Shown piece after piece: positions 33,801-44,160 of a stretch of DNA of 64,000 nt. The stretch comes from Heracleum sosnowskyi (taxonomy: Eukaryota; Streptophyta; Magnoliopsida; Apiales; Apiaceae), in the NCBI GenBank assembly GCA_030848705.1, contig CM061243.1:8519044-8583043 (forward strand), in the 5' to 3' direction. Each line of letters opens with the position of its first letter. The stretch's first letter is position 1. The position numbers were made by a program, and so were the translations under genes. Below the pieces are notes generated by a model. It did no database searches, was not told the DNA's origin, and worked only from the letters and a program-made list of their open reading frames with translations.

Positions 33801-34047
33801 AGAACTGACTGATACTTAGAAGATTGTGCTTTAATCCTTTGACAAGAGAGATGTTTTCAATGATGACATTTCCAGCTTTCAATTTACCATATCCCGTAGT
33901 GAGTCCTTTGCTGTCATCTCCAAAGGTTACAATCGGGCCGGTCTTCTTAACCACCTCTGTAAGCAGGGATTCTTCACCTGTCATGTGTCTAGAACAGCCA
34001 CTATCCAGAATCCACACGACCTTTGAGCTTTTAACCTTACCCTGCAA
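30802..34047 (-). CDS. pol: Sirevirus pol: protease, integrase, reverse transcriptase, RNase H (1081 aa)
   Basis: Protease DSGC at about residues 15-18; GAG_pre-integrase with HHCC zinc site about 145-195; integrase triad D210, D273 and E309 (35 residues between the last two); RVT_2 reverse transcriptase about 600-840 with YVDD at 767-770; Ty1/copia RNase H about 915-1060 (DSDFAG, STAEAEYIAA). All catalytic residues are present. The frame has no ATG at its beginning: it opens with TTG at 34047, preceded by TGA in the same frame. The gag stop lies 11 bases upstream in another frame. How pol is translated is therefore unclear; a splice or a bypass is possible. Confidence 0.93.
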   Translation of the reverse strand: MQGKVKSSKVVWILDSGCSRHMTGEESLLTEVVKKTGPIVTFGDDSKGLTTGYGKLKAGNVIIENISLVKGLKHNLLSISQFCDKGYDVDFRKDKCLITNRKDEKLTLLGVRKGNLFIADLSSTSEGEVTCFYAKASSEQSWLWHKKLSHLNFKTMNSLVKRELVRGLPLMEFNQEGLCEACEKGKSKKASHGSKGMTSITEPLQLIHMDLFGPVNVMSLSRNRYALVMVDDYSKYTWVLFIQTKDEATQLIIDHIKKIEVEAKLPVRTIRSDNGTEFKNAVLNDFCSEKGISRQFSAPRTPQQNGVVERKNRTLVEAARTMLSESKLPTYFWAEAVNTACYTQNRTLINKDHEKTPYELMANKKPTLKYFHVFGAKCFVLKDGEHLGKFDAKANEGIFLGYSLESKAFRVYVIEDKKVLESFNVTFDDTKRPGLQTGENSESLVFENLSGDLSDNEEVPEVVTVINNNHNDNDSGPSGDQSGNPQHTGSTSQSSESTDQTVNNSGGAGEGSTSHTPQHLEQGESSRSHLPRQRVWNRDHPFNLIIGDPDTGVRTRRTSQNECHYSGFLSETEPKKVEDALDDPDWVIAMQEELNQFERQKVWKLVPRPKGKSVIGTRWVFRNKLDEDGIVTRNKARLVAKGYSQEEGIDYDETYAPVARLEAIRMFLAFAAHSNYKVYQMDVKSAFLNGELEEEVYVEQPPGFEDSKLADFVYFLFKALYGLKQAPRTWYDTLSEFLLENDFTRGVVDKTLFVKKHKNDLILVQVYVDDIIFGSTNDDLCKRFAKLMQSRYEMSMMGELSFFLGLQVCQKQSGIFICQSKYIKDLLKKYQMEDSSTAKTPMPTATKLDKDETGKKVDITGYRGMIGSLLYLTASRPDIMFATCLCARFQSDPKESHLIAVKRIFRYLKGTPNLGIWYPKDTGFDLIGYTDSDFAGCKIDRKSTSGSCQFLGRRLVSWHSKKQHSVSTSTAEAEYIAAGSCCAQILWMRNQLRDYGLLLTKIPIFCDNTSAIAISNNPVQHSRTKHIDIRYHFIREHVMNGTVELHFVPTEDQIADIFTKPLDESTFNKLVGELGMLNLSD

Positions 34048-34058
34048 TCACAGATTGA

Positions 34059-36470
34059 TTAAGCGGATTTTGGTACCCAAAATTGTTTGGGTCCTGAAGG
34101 TTTAGTTGGTTTAACAGGAGTAACATTCAATTTAGTCTTACCCTGTTTGATATTCATAGTATCTGTGGATTTAACATTACTAGTGCTATTGCTACTATCA
34201 GACATCAACTTAAAATAAGCATGCATGATGTTGTACTTACATAGCAAACATTCTTTCTTTCCACAGGGTTTATGATTATCAGGCATGTCAGACATGTTAT
34301 GCATTTCAGAAGTATTAGCAGTTTCTACTTTAACCTTTTTACATGCATGTGTAAGGTGTCCAGCAGAATTACAAATAGAACATAACTTCCTAGATGCAAT
34401 GGGAGAAGATGGAACCAATTCCTGATTAACGATCTTTTTCTTCCCATTCCTGTTCTTTTTAACATTACTACCTGAGCCACCTACTTCAGTTTTAGGTAAA
34501 GCAGTTTTTACTGATTTCCTAGGCAACTCAGTCTTTACCTCTGTTTCCTTCAACAAATCCTCCTCAAGCAATTCTTGCGCCATGAAAAGGTCATCCTCAT
34601 TAAAGAGTGGAGCAAAGGGCTTAACAAACACTGGACAATCAACATTCTTAAGAACATGTGGAGTATTCCTTTTGACAGCTGACGGTGTCTTAGGGAACTC
34701 CAAAATCTTCTTACCAGCTTTCTTGTTATAGTCAAGTCCTATGGCAGTTTTGTTCTCTACAGCCTGAGTATCAATGATCTCCTTGGCAATAAGAGCGGAA
34801 TTCTTAAAAGCATTCAGCTTCAAATCTAAGTCTGAAACCTGCTTCCGAAGGATGGTCTCTATCTCATCATTACACTTGACCTTGTTTTCTAAGTACTCAT
34901 TCTTTTGCTTAAGATCTTCTACTGTGACAGCTACAAGCTCTAGTTCTTCATTTTTAGATTCTAATTTTTTAATCTTAAGAACTAGTCTAGCGTTTTCCAT
35001 TTCAGATGCTAGCATGCTTGTGTGTACATTAAACAATTCTACACTAAGATCTTGCACAGTTTTCTTGTACTCAGAGTTAGACATATCAATTGTAGTTAAG
35101 ATAGGTACCTGAGATGATTGTGGTGATTCCTCTGAAGAGTCAGCCATTAGAGCAACATTTACATATTCCTCCTCTTCATCCGAATCAGTATCATCCCAAT
35201 GCTTTCCCTCTGCTATATAAGCCTTCCCTTTCTGCTTTCCAGAGAATGCCTCCAATTGTTGTTTAAGCTTGGCATTCTCCTTCTTCAACTCATCATAAGA
35301 ATCCTTCTTTCCATAGACATCTTTCATGTCTCTTGCTTGACGAGGCTTCCTGCATTCAGTGGCAAAATGCCCTAGCTCATTGCAGTTGTAGCATCTTGAT
35401 TTGCTTCTATCAATCATGCCAGTCTTGTAGCCTCCTTTAAAGCCTGTACTCGGTGTATAATTGCTTTTCTGGAATCTGTTGGTTGAGCCCTTGAACTTAT
35501 ACTTAGGGTTTCTCTTGAAACGAATATGACTAAACTTTGCAGCTAAGTACGCCATGGTTTTGTCTTCCATTTGCTCAAGCTCTTCTAGGGTGTAGTAATC
35601 ACTTTCATCAACACCCAGATTCACAGAATCCATCTCTGCTTCTATTAACACCTCCTTTCCAGCTCTAGAGGTTTGAACCTGGATCTCAGGAATTGTTGGT
35701 TCATCCACTACAAGTGCTGCTGATCTCACAAGTGCATTGTGTTTGTTTTCCACTGTCCCTGATCCGTAGATTATCCCTCTCTGTTCCTGTTCCATCTCAT
35801 AGGTCTTCAACTTCCCGTAGATCATCTCAAGTGACATCTTTGTGAAGTCAATTCTTTCCCTTATGGATGATGACTTGTGTTCTACATGATGGGGCAGCGT
35901 CATCATGAACTTCCTGTTTGTTTCCCTCAGTGGATAGGTCTTTCCTTTCATTGCCAATTCAGTGAGCAGCTTAGTATATTTCTCAAAGACCTGAGTTATA
36001 CTTTCTCCTGGCAGTGACCTAAACGCTTCATATTGAGAAGTCAGGATGTCCAATCTGTTTTCCTGCACGTCTTCAGTTCCTTCCATTATTACATTAATGG
36101 TATCCCACATATGTTTCCCGCTTATACAGTTCATCAACTGATAGCTCATTTCCTTGTCTGCGGAGTCCGCCAATATCAACATTAAACCGGTGTCCAATCG
36201 AATCAGTTCTTTGTCAGAATCTGTGAATTCACTAATATCCTTAGGTTGGGTGCCTTGAGGAATCCTGCTACCATCAGGAGCTGTAGATTCAGCAACTGGT
36301 TTCATTGGAACAAACGGTCCGTTTTCTAAAATGCCAATATACAACGGATTAGATGCCTTGATAAATAACAGCATCTTCATCTTCCACAAACCGAAATCAT
36401 CTCTAGTAAACGGGGGAACTTTAATACCAGCGGTTGTCTTTGGAGCACTCATGGTTTCTGAAAATTTCAA
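34059..36470 (-). CDS. gag: Sirevirus Gag (803 aa)
   Basis: The UBN2/gag_polypeptide domain occupies about residues 20-240 (WKMKMLLFIKASNP, LPGESITQVFEKY). A CCHC knuckle at 360-373 (CYNCNELGHFATEC) is followed by a coiled-coil region about 395-590, a second CCHC at 697-710 (CSICNSAGHLTHAC) and a further Cys pair (CGKKECLLC). Two knuckles and an extended C-terminus fit Sirevirus Gag, much longer than usual copia Gag. ATG at 36470 was used; MSAPKT six codons in is the start that matches the truncated relative at 15374 and may be the real one. It would form the virus-like particle. Confidence 0.92.
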   Translation of the reverse strand: MKFSETMSAPKTTAGIKVPPFTRDDFGLWKMKMLLFIKASNPLYIGILENGPFVPMKPVAESTAPDGSRIPQGTQPKDISEFTDSDKELIRLDTGLMLILADSADKEMSYQLMNCISGKHMWDTINVIMEGTEDVQENRLDILTSQYEAFRSLPGESITQVFEKYTKLLTELAMKGKTYPLRETNRKFMMTLPHHVEHKSSSIRERIDFTKMSLEMIYGKLKTYEMEQEQRGIIYGSGTVENKHNALVRSAALVVDEPTIPEIQVQTSRAGKEVLIEAEMDSVNLGVDESDYYTLEELEQMEDKTMAYLAAKFSHIRFKRNPKYKFKGSTNRFQKSNYTPSTGFKGGYKTGMIDRSKSRCYNCNELGHFATECRKPRQARDMKDVYGKKDSYDELKKENAKLKQQLEAFSGKQKGKAYIAEGKHWDDTDSDEEEEYVNVALMADSSEESPQSSQVPILTTIDMSNSEYKKTVQDLSVELFNVHTSMLASEMENARLVLKIKKLESKNEELELVAVTVEDLKQKNEYLENKVKCNDEIETILRKQVSDLDLKLNAFKNSALIAKEIIDTQAVENKTAIGLDYNKKAGKKILEFPKTPSAVKRNTPHVLKNVDCPVFVKPFAPLFNEDDLFMAQELLEEDLLKETEVKTELPRKSVKTALPKTEVGGSGSNVKKNRNGKKKIVNQELVPSSPIASRKLCSICNSAGHLTHACKKVKVETANTSEMHNMSDMPDNHKPCGKKECLLCKYNIMHAYFKLMSDSSNSTSNVKSTDTMNIKQGKTKLNVTPVKPTKPSGPKQFWVPKSA

Positions 36471-36598
36471 ATTGTTTAAAATTCAAGAAATTCCAATTAA
36501 ATGAAAAATTTTGAAGGTTAAAAAATTTGCTTCGGATTTTCACGCTACGTTTGATTTTGGTCTCATTCACCGGATCTGATTTGTATATCAATCAAGAA

Positions 36599-36610
36599 GC
36601 TCTGATACCA
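36599..36610 (-). other. Primer binding site (tRNA-iMet) of the intact Sirevirus
   Basis: TGGTATCAGAGC on the minus strand, two bases inside the 5' LTR edge, complementary to the 3' end of initiator methionine tRNA. Confidence 0.92.
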
Positions 36611-36612
36611 AT

Positions 36613-37742
36613 TGTTAGGTCCAAAGTATCGTAGAAGGGGGGGTTGAATACGATACTCACAAATAAATTAAATTCGTTCGCGGATTATTCTTTTAGTTCT
36701 ATAACGAAATCAACTACACCAAAACAAATCAAGTTTCGGGGAATATATCGTTTTATAAATATAATCCTCGAGGGGTGCTACAATTCTAATCCGTAGATTA
36801 GCTTCAATGAGTTCAAGGTATCACAGATACAAAACAATAATCAAGTTCTGAGCACTATTAATTTCTATGATAAATTTCTCCAGCTCTTCTCTCTCTCGTA
36901 GTAATGTGTCTGTATTGAATTGCCTTAACTGATGAAGAAGACACTCTTCATTCTGCATATATTGTAGACTTTAGAAAACCATCGAACTGGAATTGCTTTG
37001 GACAATCCTGGCCGTTGGATCTTCATCAACTTTTCAGAAAGGTATTTCTTTTCACCTGCTCCCTAATAAAAAACTATCGAAGGAATAAAAAAACCATCGA
37101 AATTAATCAATTAATTAGTCATTCGATAGTTTTTAATTCAAAACTATCGGATGCCTAACTAATCTACTTTGTTTTTTATTAAATCATTCCACTAACTATT
37201 CGATAGTTTTTCAAATTGAAAAACCATCGAATTACTCTCTCTCCTCTTTAGTCATAAATGATTCCACTGAGCTTCTGGGTGTTTAAGAAATAGACTGTAT
37301 CAATTTCTTCTGAGACGATAAAACAACTTGATCTTTTAAGTGCCGTCACCTAGTGCAACTGGTCTGGTTCACAGATGAATAACGCTTGATCAATTCTTCT
37401 TTTATGTCTTCACTATAGTACTGCTGATACGTCCCTTGTCCTTCTGGTTGCTTCAATTAAATCACTGGAATCCCATGGTACTGAACCCAAAATCATTCAC
37501 GTACTTCTGTTGTCTTGAAAGTCTTGTTTCTTTTGTTGTCACTGAGGCTTGAACATTTTCATGAACTTCTTTCCGTGACCTGTTTACGGACTTCAAGAAT
37601 ACATAACGTATTTTGATTTTTTGAGTTTACCTTTTCTTCTTTGATTCTGGATTCCTGTGCTTCTGTTAATACTATTGTCTGTCTTGTCCTTCGTTGAGTT
37701 GTAGTTATCTCTTTTAGATCTTATGTTACATTATGCTTTACA
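36613..37742 (-). repeat. 5' LTR of the intact Sirevirus
   Basis: 1130 bases, TG...CA. On the minus strand a TATA-like box (TTTATAAAACG, about 36750-36768) lies some 150 bases from the 3' edge, giving a long U3 with the TCGATAG palindromes at 37070-37235 upstream of it. Confidence 0.92.
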
Positions 37743-38512
37743 GTAGACGTGTTCAACTTTTTTAAATAATTAAAAGTATTAAAATATATTTTAAAATAAA
37801 TTAATAACTGTTTGTCCATGATATTTTTGGAAAAGGAGAGGTCTTAGTAAAGAAAAATAGAAAAAGTAACGTGTTTTAGTTGAAAAGGTAAGTGTCCGTA
37901 ATTAAAAGTATTTAAATAGGTTTCAAAATAAATAAGAATTTGTCGTGGACATTTTTGGAAAATGAGAGATTTTAGTAAGGAAAATAGAAGAGTAGCATGT
38001 TTAGTTGAAAAAGGTAATTGTACGTGATTTTTTTTAGAAAAAGAGAGGATTTTGTTAGAAAGAATAGAAAATACAATGTATTTTAGTTGAAAAGGTAGTT
38101 GTTTATAAAAATGTTATTATTTAATAATAATTACTTTAGAAAATAAAAAAATAGAAAAAGTAACACATTTCAGCTAAAAAAGTGCTCATAATTAAAAATT
38201 TCAAAATAAATAATTAAGGATTTGCCGTGATATTTTTGGAAAATGAGGGGTTTCAGTAAGGAAAAATAGAAAGAGTAACATGTTTTTGTTAAAAAAAGAT
38301 AATCGTCCATATTGTTTTTAGAAAAAGAGAGGATTTTGTTAGAAAAAAATAAAAAAATAATGTATTTTAGCTGAAAAGGTAATTAATTATAAATAATGTT
38401 ATTATTTAGTGATAGTTTTTTTTAAAAATAAGTAAGGGTTATTAAGAAAAATCACAAGTACCGACCGTCCGTCCGTCCGACCACCAAACTTTTAATGTTT
38501 CGTCTTTAATAA

Positions 38513-39194
38513 CATAGTTTAAAACCCGTGCGATGCACGAATTATTTTTAATAATTGTTAATTTTATTATTTATTATTTATATTTTATTAATTGTATTTA
38601 TTAAAAAAAATAAGTAGGCGTGTTAAACATTTTTAAATAATTAAAAGTATTAAAATAGATTTTAAAATAAATAAGAAATAGTTTGCCCGTGATATTTTGG
38701 AAAAAAATGGGCTTTAGTAAGAAATATAGAGAGTAACATGTTTTTGTTGAATTTTAAAATATAAAATTAATGATTTGTCTCTGATTAATAATTATAATAT
38801 TATTATTTTATTTTATTAAATAGAACTATTCGTGATATTTTTGGAAAATGAGAGGTTTTATTTAGGAAAAATAGAAAAATAGAAATTTTAGTTAGAAAAT
38901 ATAAAAAAGAATATACAATTTGGCTAAAAGTGGTAATGGGTTAGTTATTAGCAATTATAACCTTATTATGTTATTTTATTAAATGAAACTGTCTGCGATA
39001 TTTTTGGAAAATGGGATGTTTTAGTTAGAAAAAATAGAAAAGATATTCTATATAATAATTTTAATATTTTATCTAACGGTTCTCATTGATTTGATCAGAG
39101 ATATCTAACGGTTATGAATGGAGTGACCAAACTACAAAAACTTTCATGACGAGATTACAAAACTTTCAATGTTTCGTCTTTAATATAATAGTAT
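38513..39194 (-). mobile_element. Helitron H3 (non-autonomous)
   Basis: It starts at the plus-strand CATAGTTTAAAACCCGTGCG, a degenerate version of the CTAG end with an intact CCGTGC/GCACG hairpin. It ends at TAGTATAGA before T at 39194, preceded by AATGTTTCGTCTTTAATA. It abuts the 5' end of H2 directly, tail to head. Confidence 0.7.
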
Positions 39195-39241
39195 AGATAT
39201 ATGTTGCCCATGTTACTTTTAAAAAATTAGTTGTTTAAATT

Positions 39242-40330
39242 AAAAAATATAAAATTATATTACCTTTTTATATATATGTTGCTCGTGTTACTTTTAGAAA
39301 ATTAGTTGTTTAATTTAGAAAAGAATAAAAAAGGTTATGTGTTTAGCCGAAAAGGGTAAGTGGTTATTTATTAATAATTATATATAACAATATTACCATT
39401 ACATATTTATTTTCCATGTGTTATGTTTAGAAGATGAGTTATTTTAGTTATAAAATGTAGAACAGATAATGTGTTTTTGCTGAAAAAGTAATGAGTTATA
39501 AATATGTAATAATATTACCATTTTATATATATATTACCTATTTTATTTTTAGAAGATAAATTGTTTTGGTTAGAAAAATATATAAAATAGGTAATGTGTT
39601 TTAGTTGAAAAAATATAAAATTATATTATCTTTTTATTTAAATGTTGCTCGTGTTATTTTTAGAAAATTAGTTGTTTAAGTTAGAAAAAAAATAAAAAAA
39701 GTTATGTGTTTAGCTGAAAAGGGTAAGTGTTTATTTATTAATAATTATATATAATAATATTACAATTACATATTTATTTTCCATGTGTTATGTTTAGAAG
39801 ATGAGTTGTTTTAGTTAGAAAATGTAGAACATGTTTTTGCTGAAAAAGGTAATCAGTTATAAATATGTAATAATATTACAATTTTATATATATGTTACCT
39901 ATTTTATTTTTAGAAGATTAGTTGTTTTGGTTAGAAAAATATATAAAATAGGTAATGCGTTTTAGCTGAAAAAATATAAAATTATATTACCTTTTTATAT
40001 ATATGTTGCTCGTGTTACTTTTAGAAAATTAGTTGTTTAAGTTAGAAAAAAATAAAAAAGGTTATGTGTTTAGCTGAAAAGGGTAAGTGGTTATTTATTA
40101 ATAATTATATATAACAATATTACCATTATATATTTATTTTTCATGTGTTATGTTTAAAATATGAGTTGTTTTAGTTAGAAAATGTAGAACAGATAATGTG
40201 TTTTTGCTGAAAAAGGTAATCAATTATAAATATGTAATAATATTATCATTTTACATACATGTTACCTATTTTATTTTTAGAAGATTGGTTGTTTTGGTTA
40301 GAAAATTATATAAAATAGGTAATGTGTTTT
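39242..40330 (+). repeat. Three tandem copies of a unit of about 362 bp inside Helitron H1
   Basis: The phrase AAAAATATAAAATTATATTA followed by GTTGCTCGTGTTA recurs at about 39242, 39608 and 39969. Each time it is followed by the same series of GAAAAGGGTAAGTG, CATGTGTTATGTTTAGAAG and GTAATAATATTACCATTT segments. Copies differ by small changes. Confidence 0.75.
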
Positions 40331-40462
40331 GGCTGAAAAAAATAATTGGTTATAAATAAATTGATTATAGATAGGCCCGACCCAAATTATAGATAGGCCC
40401 GGCCCAAATACCGACCGACCGATCGATCATCCAAAACTTTTAATGTTTCATCTTTAATAATA

Positions 40463-41411
40463 CTAGCTTAAAACCCGTGCCATGCACGGATTGTTAATTG
40501 TTATTTTATTATTATTATTTTAATATTTTATTAATTGTAATTGTGCAAAAAATAAGCAGGCATGTTAAAATAGCTAAACACTTTTAATTAATTAGAAACA
40601 TAAAAACAAATTTTAAAATAAATAAGCATGGGTTTGCCCGTTATATTTTTGGAAAATTAGGGGTTTTAGTAATAAAAATAAAAAATGTAACATATATTTA
40701 GTTTAAAATAGTAAATGTACATGATTTTTTTGAAAAATGAGGTTTTAAAATTTAATAATTAAAAGTATTTAAATATGTTTTAAAATAAATAAGTAAAGGG
40801 TTTTCTGTGATATTTTTGGAAAAATAATGGATTTTAGTGAGAAAAATAGAAAAAGTAAATTGTAAAAGCCAATTTCCCGTGGTATATTTAGGAAAGGAGG
40901 AACTTTGTTAGAAAAAATATATAATGTGTTTTAGCTGAAAAGTTAATTGGTTATAATTAGGTATTTGATTATTTATATTTTAATATTTTTAGTAATTGCA
41001 TTTGTTAAGAAAAACAAGTAGACATGTTAAAATAGGTAAACTTTTAAAAAATAATTATAATATTAAAATAGATTTTAAAATAAATAACTAAAGGTTTGTC
41101 CGTTATATTTTTGGAAAAGGAGGGGTTTTAGTAAGGAAAATAGAAAAACTAACATGTTTTAGTTAAAAAAGGTAACTGCCCGTGATATATTTGAAAATGT
41201 ATGGGAATTTGTTAGAAAAAATAATGTATTTTAGGTGAAAAATATAATTGGTTATAAATAGGTAATATTATTATTTAATAATATATTTCTATAAATAAGT
41301 AAGATTAATTAATTAAAAACATGAAGTACAGTTAATTAAGGGCAATTAAGTAAAATCACAACGTACCATACCGACCAACCAAACTTTTAATGTTTCGTCT
41401 ATTATATAATA
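40463..41411 (-). mobile_element. Helitron H4 (non-autonomous)
   Basis: CTAGCTTAAAACCCGTGCC with hairpin at 40463; the far end is AATGTTTCGTCTATTATATAATA at 41411, where the next Helitron begins directly. Internal sequence is AT-rich with repeating AGTTGAAAAAGGTAA / TATTTTTGGAAAATGAGG phrases and no coding frame. Confidence 0.75.
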
Positions 41412-42438
41412 CTAGCTTAAAACCCGTGCGATGCACAAATTGTTAATTTTTATTTTATTATTATTTTTTAATATTTTATTAATTGTAATTGTGCAAAAAA
41501 TAAGTAGACATGTTAAAATAGCTAAACACTTTTAATTAATTAAAAACATTAAAACAGATTTTAAAATAAATAAGTATGGGGTTGCCCATTATATTTTTGA
41601 AAATGAGGGGTTTTAGTTAGAAAAAAATAAAAAATGTAACATATATTTAGTTTAGAAAGTTAAATGCCCGTAATATTTTTGGAAAATGAGGTTTCAAAAT
41701 TTAATAATTAAAAGTATTTAAATACGTTTTAAAATAAATAAGTAAATGGTTTGTTGTGATATTTTTGGAAAAGGAATGGATTTTAGTGAGAAAAATAGAA
41801 AAAGTAAATTGTAAAAGGCAATTTCCCGTGATATATTTAGAAAAGAAGGAACTTTTTAGAAAAAATATATAATGTATTTTAGCTGAAAAGGTAATTGGTT
41901 ATAAATAGGTATTTGATTATCTATATTTTAATATTTGTAGTAATTGCATTTGTTAAGAAAAATAGGTAGACATGTTAAAATAGGTAAAATTTTAAAAAAT
42001 AATTATAATATTAAAATAGTTTTAAAAATAAATAACTAAACGTCCGTGATATTTTTGGAAAATGAGGGGTTTAATAACAAAAAAAAGAAGAAAAACTAAC
42101 ATTTTTTTAGTTAAAAAAAGGTAACTGCCCCTGATATATTTGAAAAAGCAGGGGAATTTGTTAGAAAAAATAATGTATTTTAGGTGAAAAAGATAATTGG
42201 TTATAAATATGTAATATTATTATTTAATAATATATTTTTATAAATAAGTAAGGTTAATTAAGTAAAAACACAAAGTACAGTTAATTAAGGGCAATTAAGT
42301 AAAATCACAATGTACCATACCGACCAACCAAAATTAAGGACAATTAAGTAAAATCACAACGTACCGTACCGACCAACCAAACTTTTAATGTTTCGTCTAT
42401 TATATAATAGTATTGATAGTATTTATTGATAGTATAGA
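41412..42438 (-). mobile_element. Helitron H5 (non-autonomous)
   Basis: It is closely related to H4 and H7 over its length. CTAG and hairpin are at 41412; the far end near 42400-42438 has successive partial termini (ATTGATAGT, TTATTGATAGT, AGTATAGA). A segment containing CAATTAAGTAAAATCACAA..CGACCAACCAAA is tandemly duplicated at about 42290-42385. Confidence 0.75.
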
Positions 42439-42894
42439 TATGTTGATTTTGTTACTTTTAGAAAAATTAGTTGTTTAAGTTAGAAAAAATAAAAAAGGTT
42501 ATAAGTTTAGCTGAAAAGGGTAAGTGGTTATTTATTAATAATTATATATAACAATATTATCATTACATATTTATTTTGCATGTGTTATATTTAGAACATG
42601 AGTTGTTTTAGTTAGAAAATGTAAAACATATAATGTGTTTTAGCTGAAAAAGGTAATCAGTTATATATATGTAATAATATTACCATTTTATATATATATT
42701 ACCTATTTTATTTTTAGAAGATAAGTTGTTTTAGTTAGAAAAATAGATAAAATAGGTAATGTATTTTAGCTGAAAAAAGTAATTGGTTATAAATAAATTA
42801 GTTATATATAGATCCAACCCAAATTATAGATAGGTCCGGGCCAAATACCGACCGACCGACCAAAATTTTTAATGTTTCGTCTTTAATAATAATA
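42439..42894 (-). mobile_element. Helitron 5' fragment, H1/H6 type
   Basis: It matches the last part of H1 and H6 (GTTGTTTAAGTTAGAAAA, ...ACCGACCGACCAAAATTTTTAATGTTTCGTC) but has no adjoining 3' end of its own, so it is either a fragment or the displaced end of an interrupted copy. Confidence 0.6.
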
Positions 42895-42983
42895 CTAGCT
42901 TATATCCCGTGCGATGCACGGTCTTCTTTAATATTTTCTTATTTTTTATTTAGATTTTAGTTATTATATATAATTTGATAAAA

Positions 42984-43024
<41 letters not shown>

Positions 43025-44160
43025 AATTTATAAATCTAACAATATAATATTTAAATTTAATATATTATTGACGTAATCAATAGTAGTATTTTAGATATTA
43101 AAATATAAAATATTTTAAAATAACATATCTAAAGATTCGTATTTTTTTACTCTTAAAAATCTAAAAAGGGATTCAAGTGCAAATATCAAAATATGTGTTT
43201 GTTCAACATACCGAGTTTATTTGAATATACTATTACTTTTATTTTAATTAATTATCTCGTTTAAATTGAATGTTAAAAAATTATAATAAACATGAATTTC
43301 AGAAGTTTAATATAATAATATTACCAATATATCTATCTTTTGCCCGTGTTATTTTTAATTTGAACATGAGTTGTTTCAGTTAAAAAATATAAACAGGTAA
43401 TATCCTTAAAAAGACAATTAGTTAATTATTAACAATTATATAAAATATATTAATTTTTTTATATATATTTATAAATAAGATTATATATAAATATATTTAT
43501 ATATTTACGGTAAATATAATTTTATATTAATTTTCCAGCCGTGAAAAATTATGGTGAATAAATATAACACTAAATAAGATTATAACCACAAAGAGGTCAC
43601 GTCACTGTATTCACAAATTAATTTTTGGTTTTAAAATTCTTTCTATCAAGCAAGTAAAGGGTTATAAATGTAAAACACATAATGTGTTTTAGCTGTCGAT
43701 TATAAATATATAATAATATTACCATTTTATATATATATTGTCCGTCTTATTTTTAGAAAATGATTTGTTTTAGTTAAATAGATATATGAAATAGGTAATA
43801 TAATTTAGCTGAAAAAGGTAATTGATTATCAATAACTTGGTTTCCATATATGTGTCATATTTATAACATGAGTTGTTTTAGGTAAAAAATATAAAAATAA
43901 TGTGTTTTAGCTGAAAAAGGTAATTAGTTATAAATATATAATAATATTACCATATTATATATATGTTGCCCGTTTTATTTTTAGAAAATGAGTTGGTTTG
44001 GTTTAAAAAATAAATATAAAATAGATAATGTAGTGAAAAAAGGTAATTGGTTATTAATAAATTGATTATAGATAGGCCCGTGAATCGGCCCAAATACCGA
44101 CCGACCGACAGACGACCGACCAAAACTTTTAATGTTTCATCTTTAATAATATAGTACAGA
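42895..44160 (-). mobile_element. Helitron H6 (non-autonomous)
   Basis: CTAGCTTATATCCCGTGCG with hairpin at 42895 is the same terminal subtype as H1. It ends with AATGTTTCATCTTTAATAATATAGTACAGA at 44160. It contains a TA microsatellite. No helicase or Rep coding sequence. Confidence 0.75.
42989..43022. repeat. (TA)n microsatellite
   Basis: About 17 uninterrupted TA units within Helitron H6. Confidence 0.95.

Larger units (their letters stand above)
24326..37742 (-). mobile_element. Full-length, young Sirevirus (Ty1/copia) with extra 3' ORF
   Basis: Two 1130-bp LTRs (24326-25455 and 36613-37742) show no difference in the stretches I compared. The target duplication GTAGA flanks them (24321-24325, 37743-37747). 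On the minus strand the order is 5' LTR, tRNA-iMet primer site (36599-36610), gag, pol, a palindrome-rich spacer, an extra ORF of 1263 residues, polypurine tract (25456-25467), 3' LTR. Long LTRs, a long Gag with two knuckles and an envelope-position ORF define the Sirevirus genus. At 13417 bp it is long for Ty1/copia. All three frames are open, so it may be active. Confidence 0.93.
24220..38512 (-). mobile_element. Helitron H2, split by the intact Sirevirus
   Basis: The 3' terminus at 24220 (plus strand CTAGCTTAAAACC, then the TGTGCGATGCACGG hairpin) is followed by about 100 bases of H2. The Sirevirus then interrupts it (24326-37742, target duplication GTAGA), and H2 resumes at 37743 with the continuation seen in uninterrupted copies (AAGTAGACGTGTT-type). 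The 5' end, reading TTAAAGACGAAACATTAAAAG on the minus strand, is at about 38490-38512. Non-coding. Confidence 0.75.
23740..40462 (-). mobile_element. Helitron H1 (non-autonomous), outer copy, split by nested elements
   Basis: Minus-strand 3' terminus at 23740: hairpin CCGTGC-ATC-GCACGG, a short spacer, then CTAG followed by T, the classic Helitron end. H1 sequence continues to 24219, is interrupted by H2 (with the Sirevirus inside it) and H3, and resumes at about 39195. It ends at the terminal region AAAGATGAAACATTAAAAG (minus strand) near 40462. The break fits insertion between A and T. The resumed part contains three tandem copies of a unit of about 362 bases. No Rep/helicase gene is present. 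The reconstruction of which piece belongs to which copy is inference. Confidence 0.65.

Noticed and set aside
24326..37742. CRISPR-like reading of the evenly repeated TCGATAG words
   Set aside because: Spacing is irregular, both orientations occur and the genome is a plant's.
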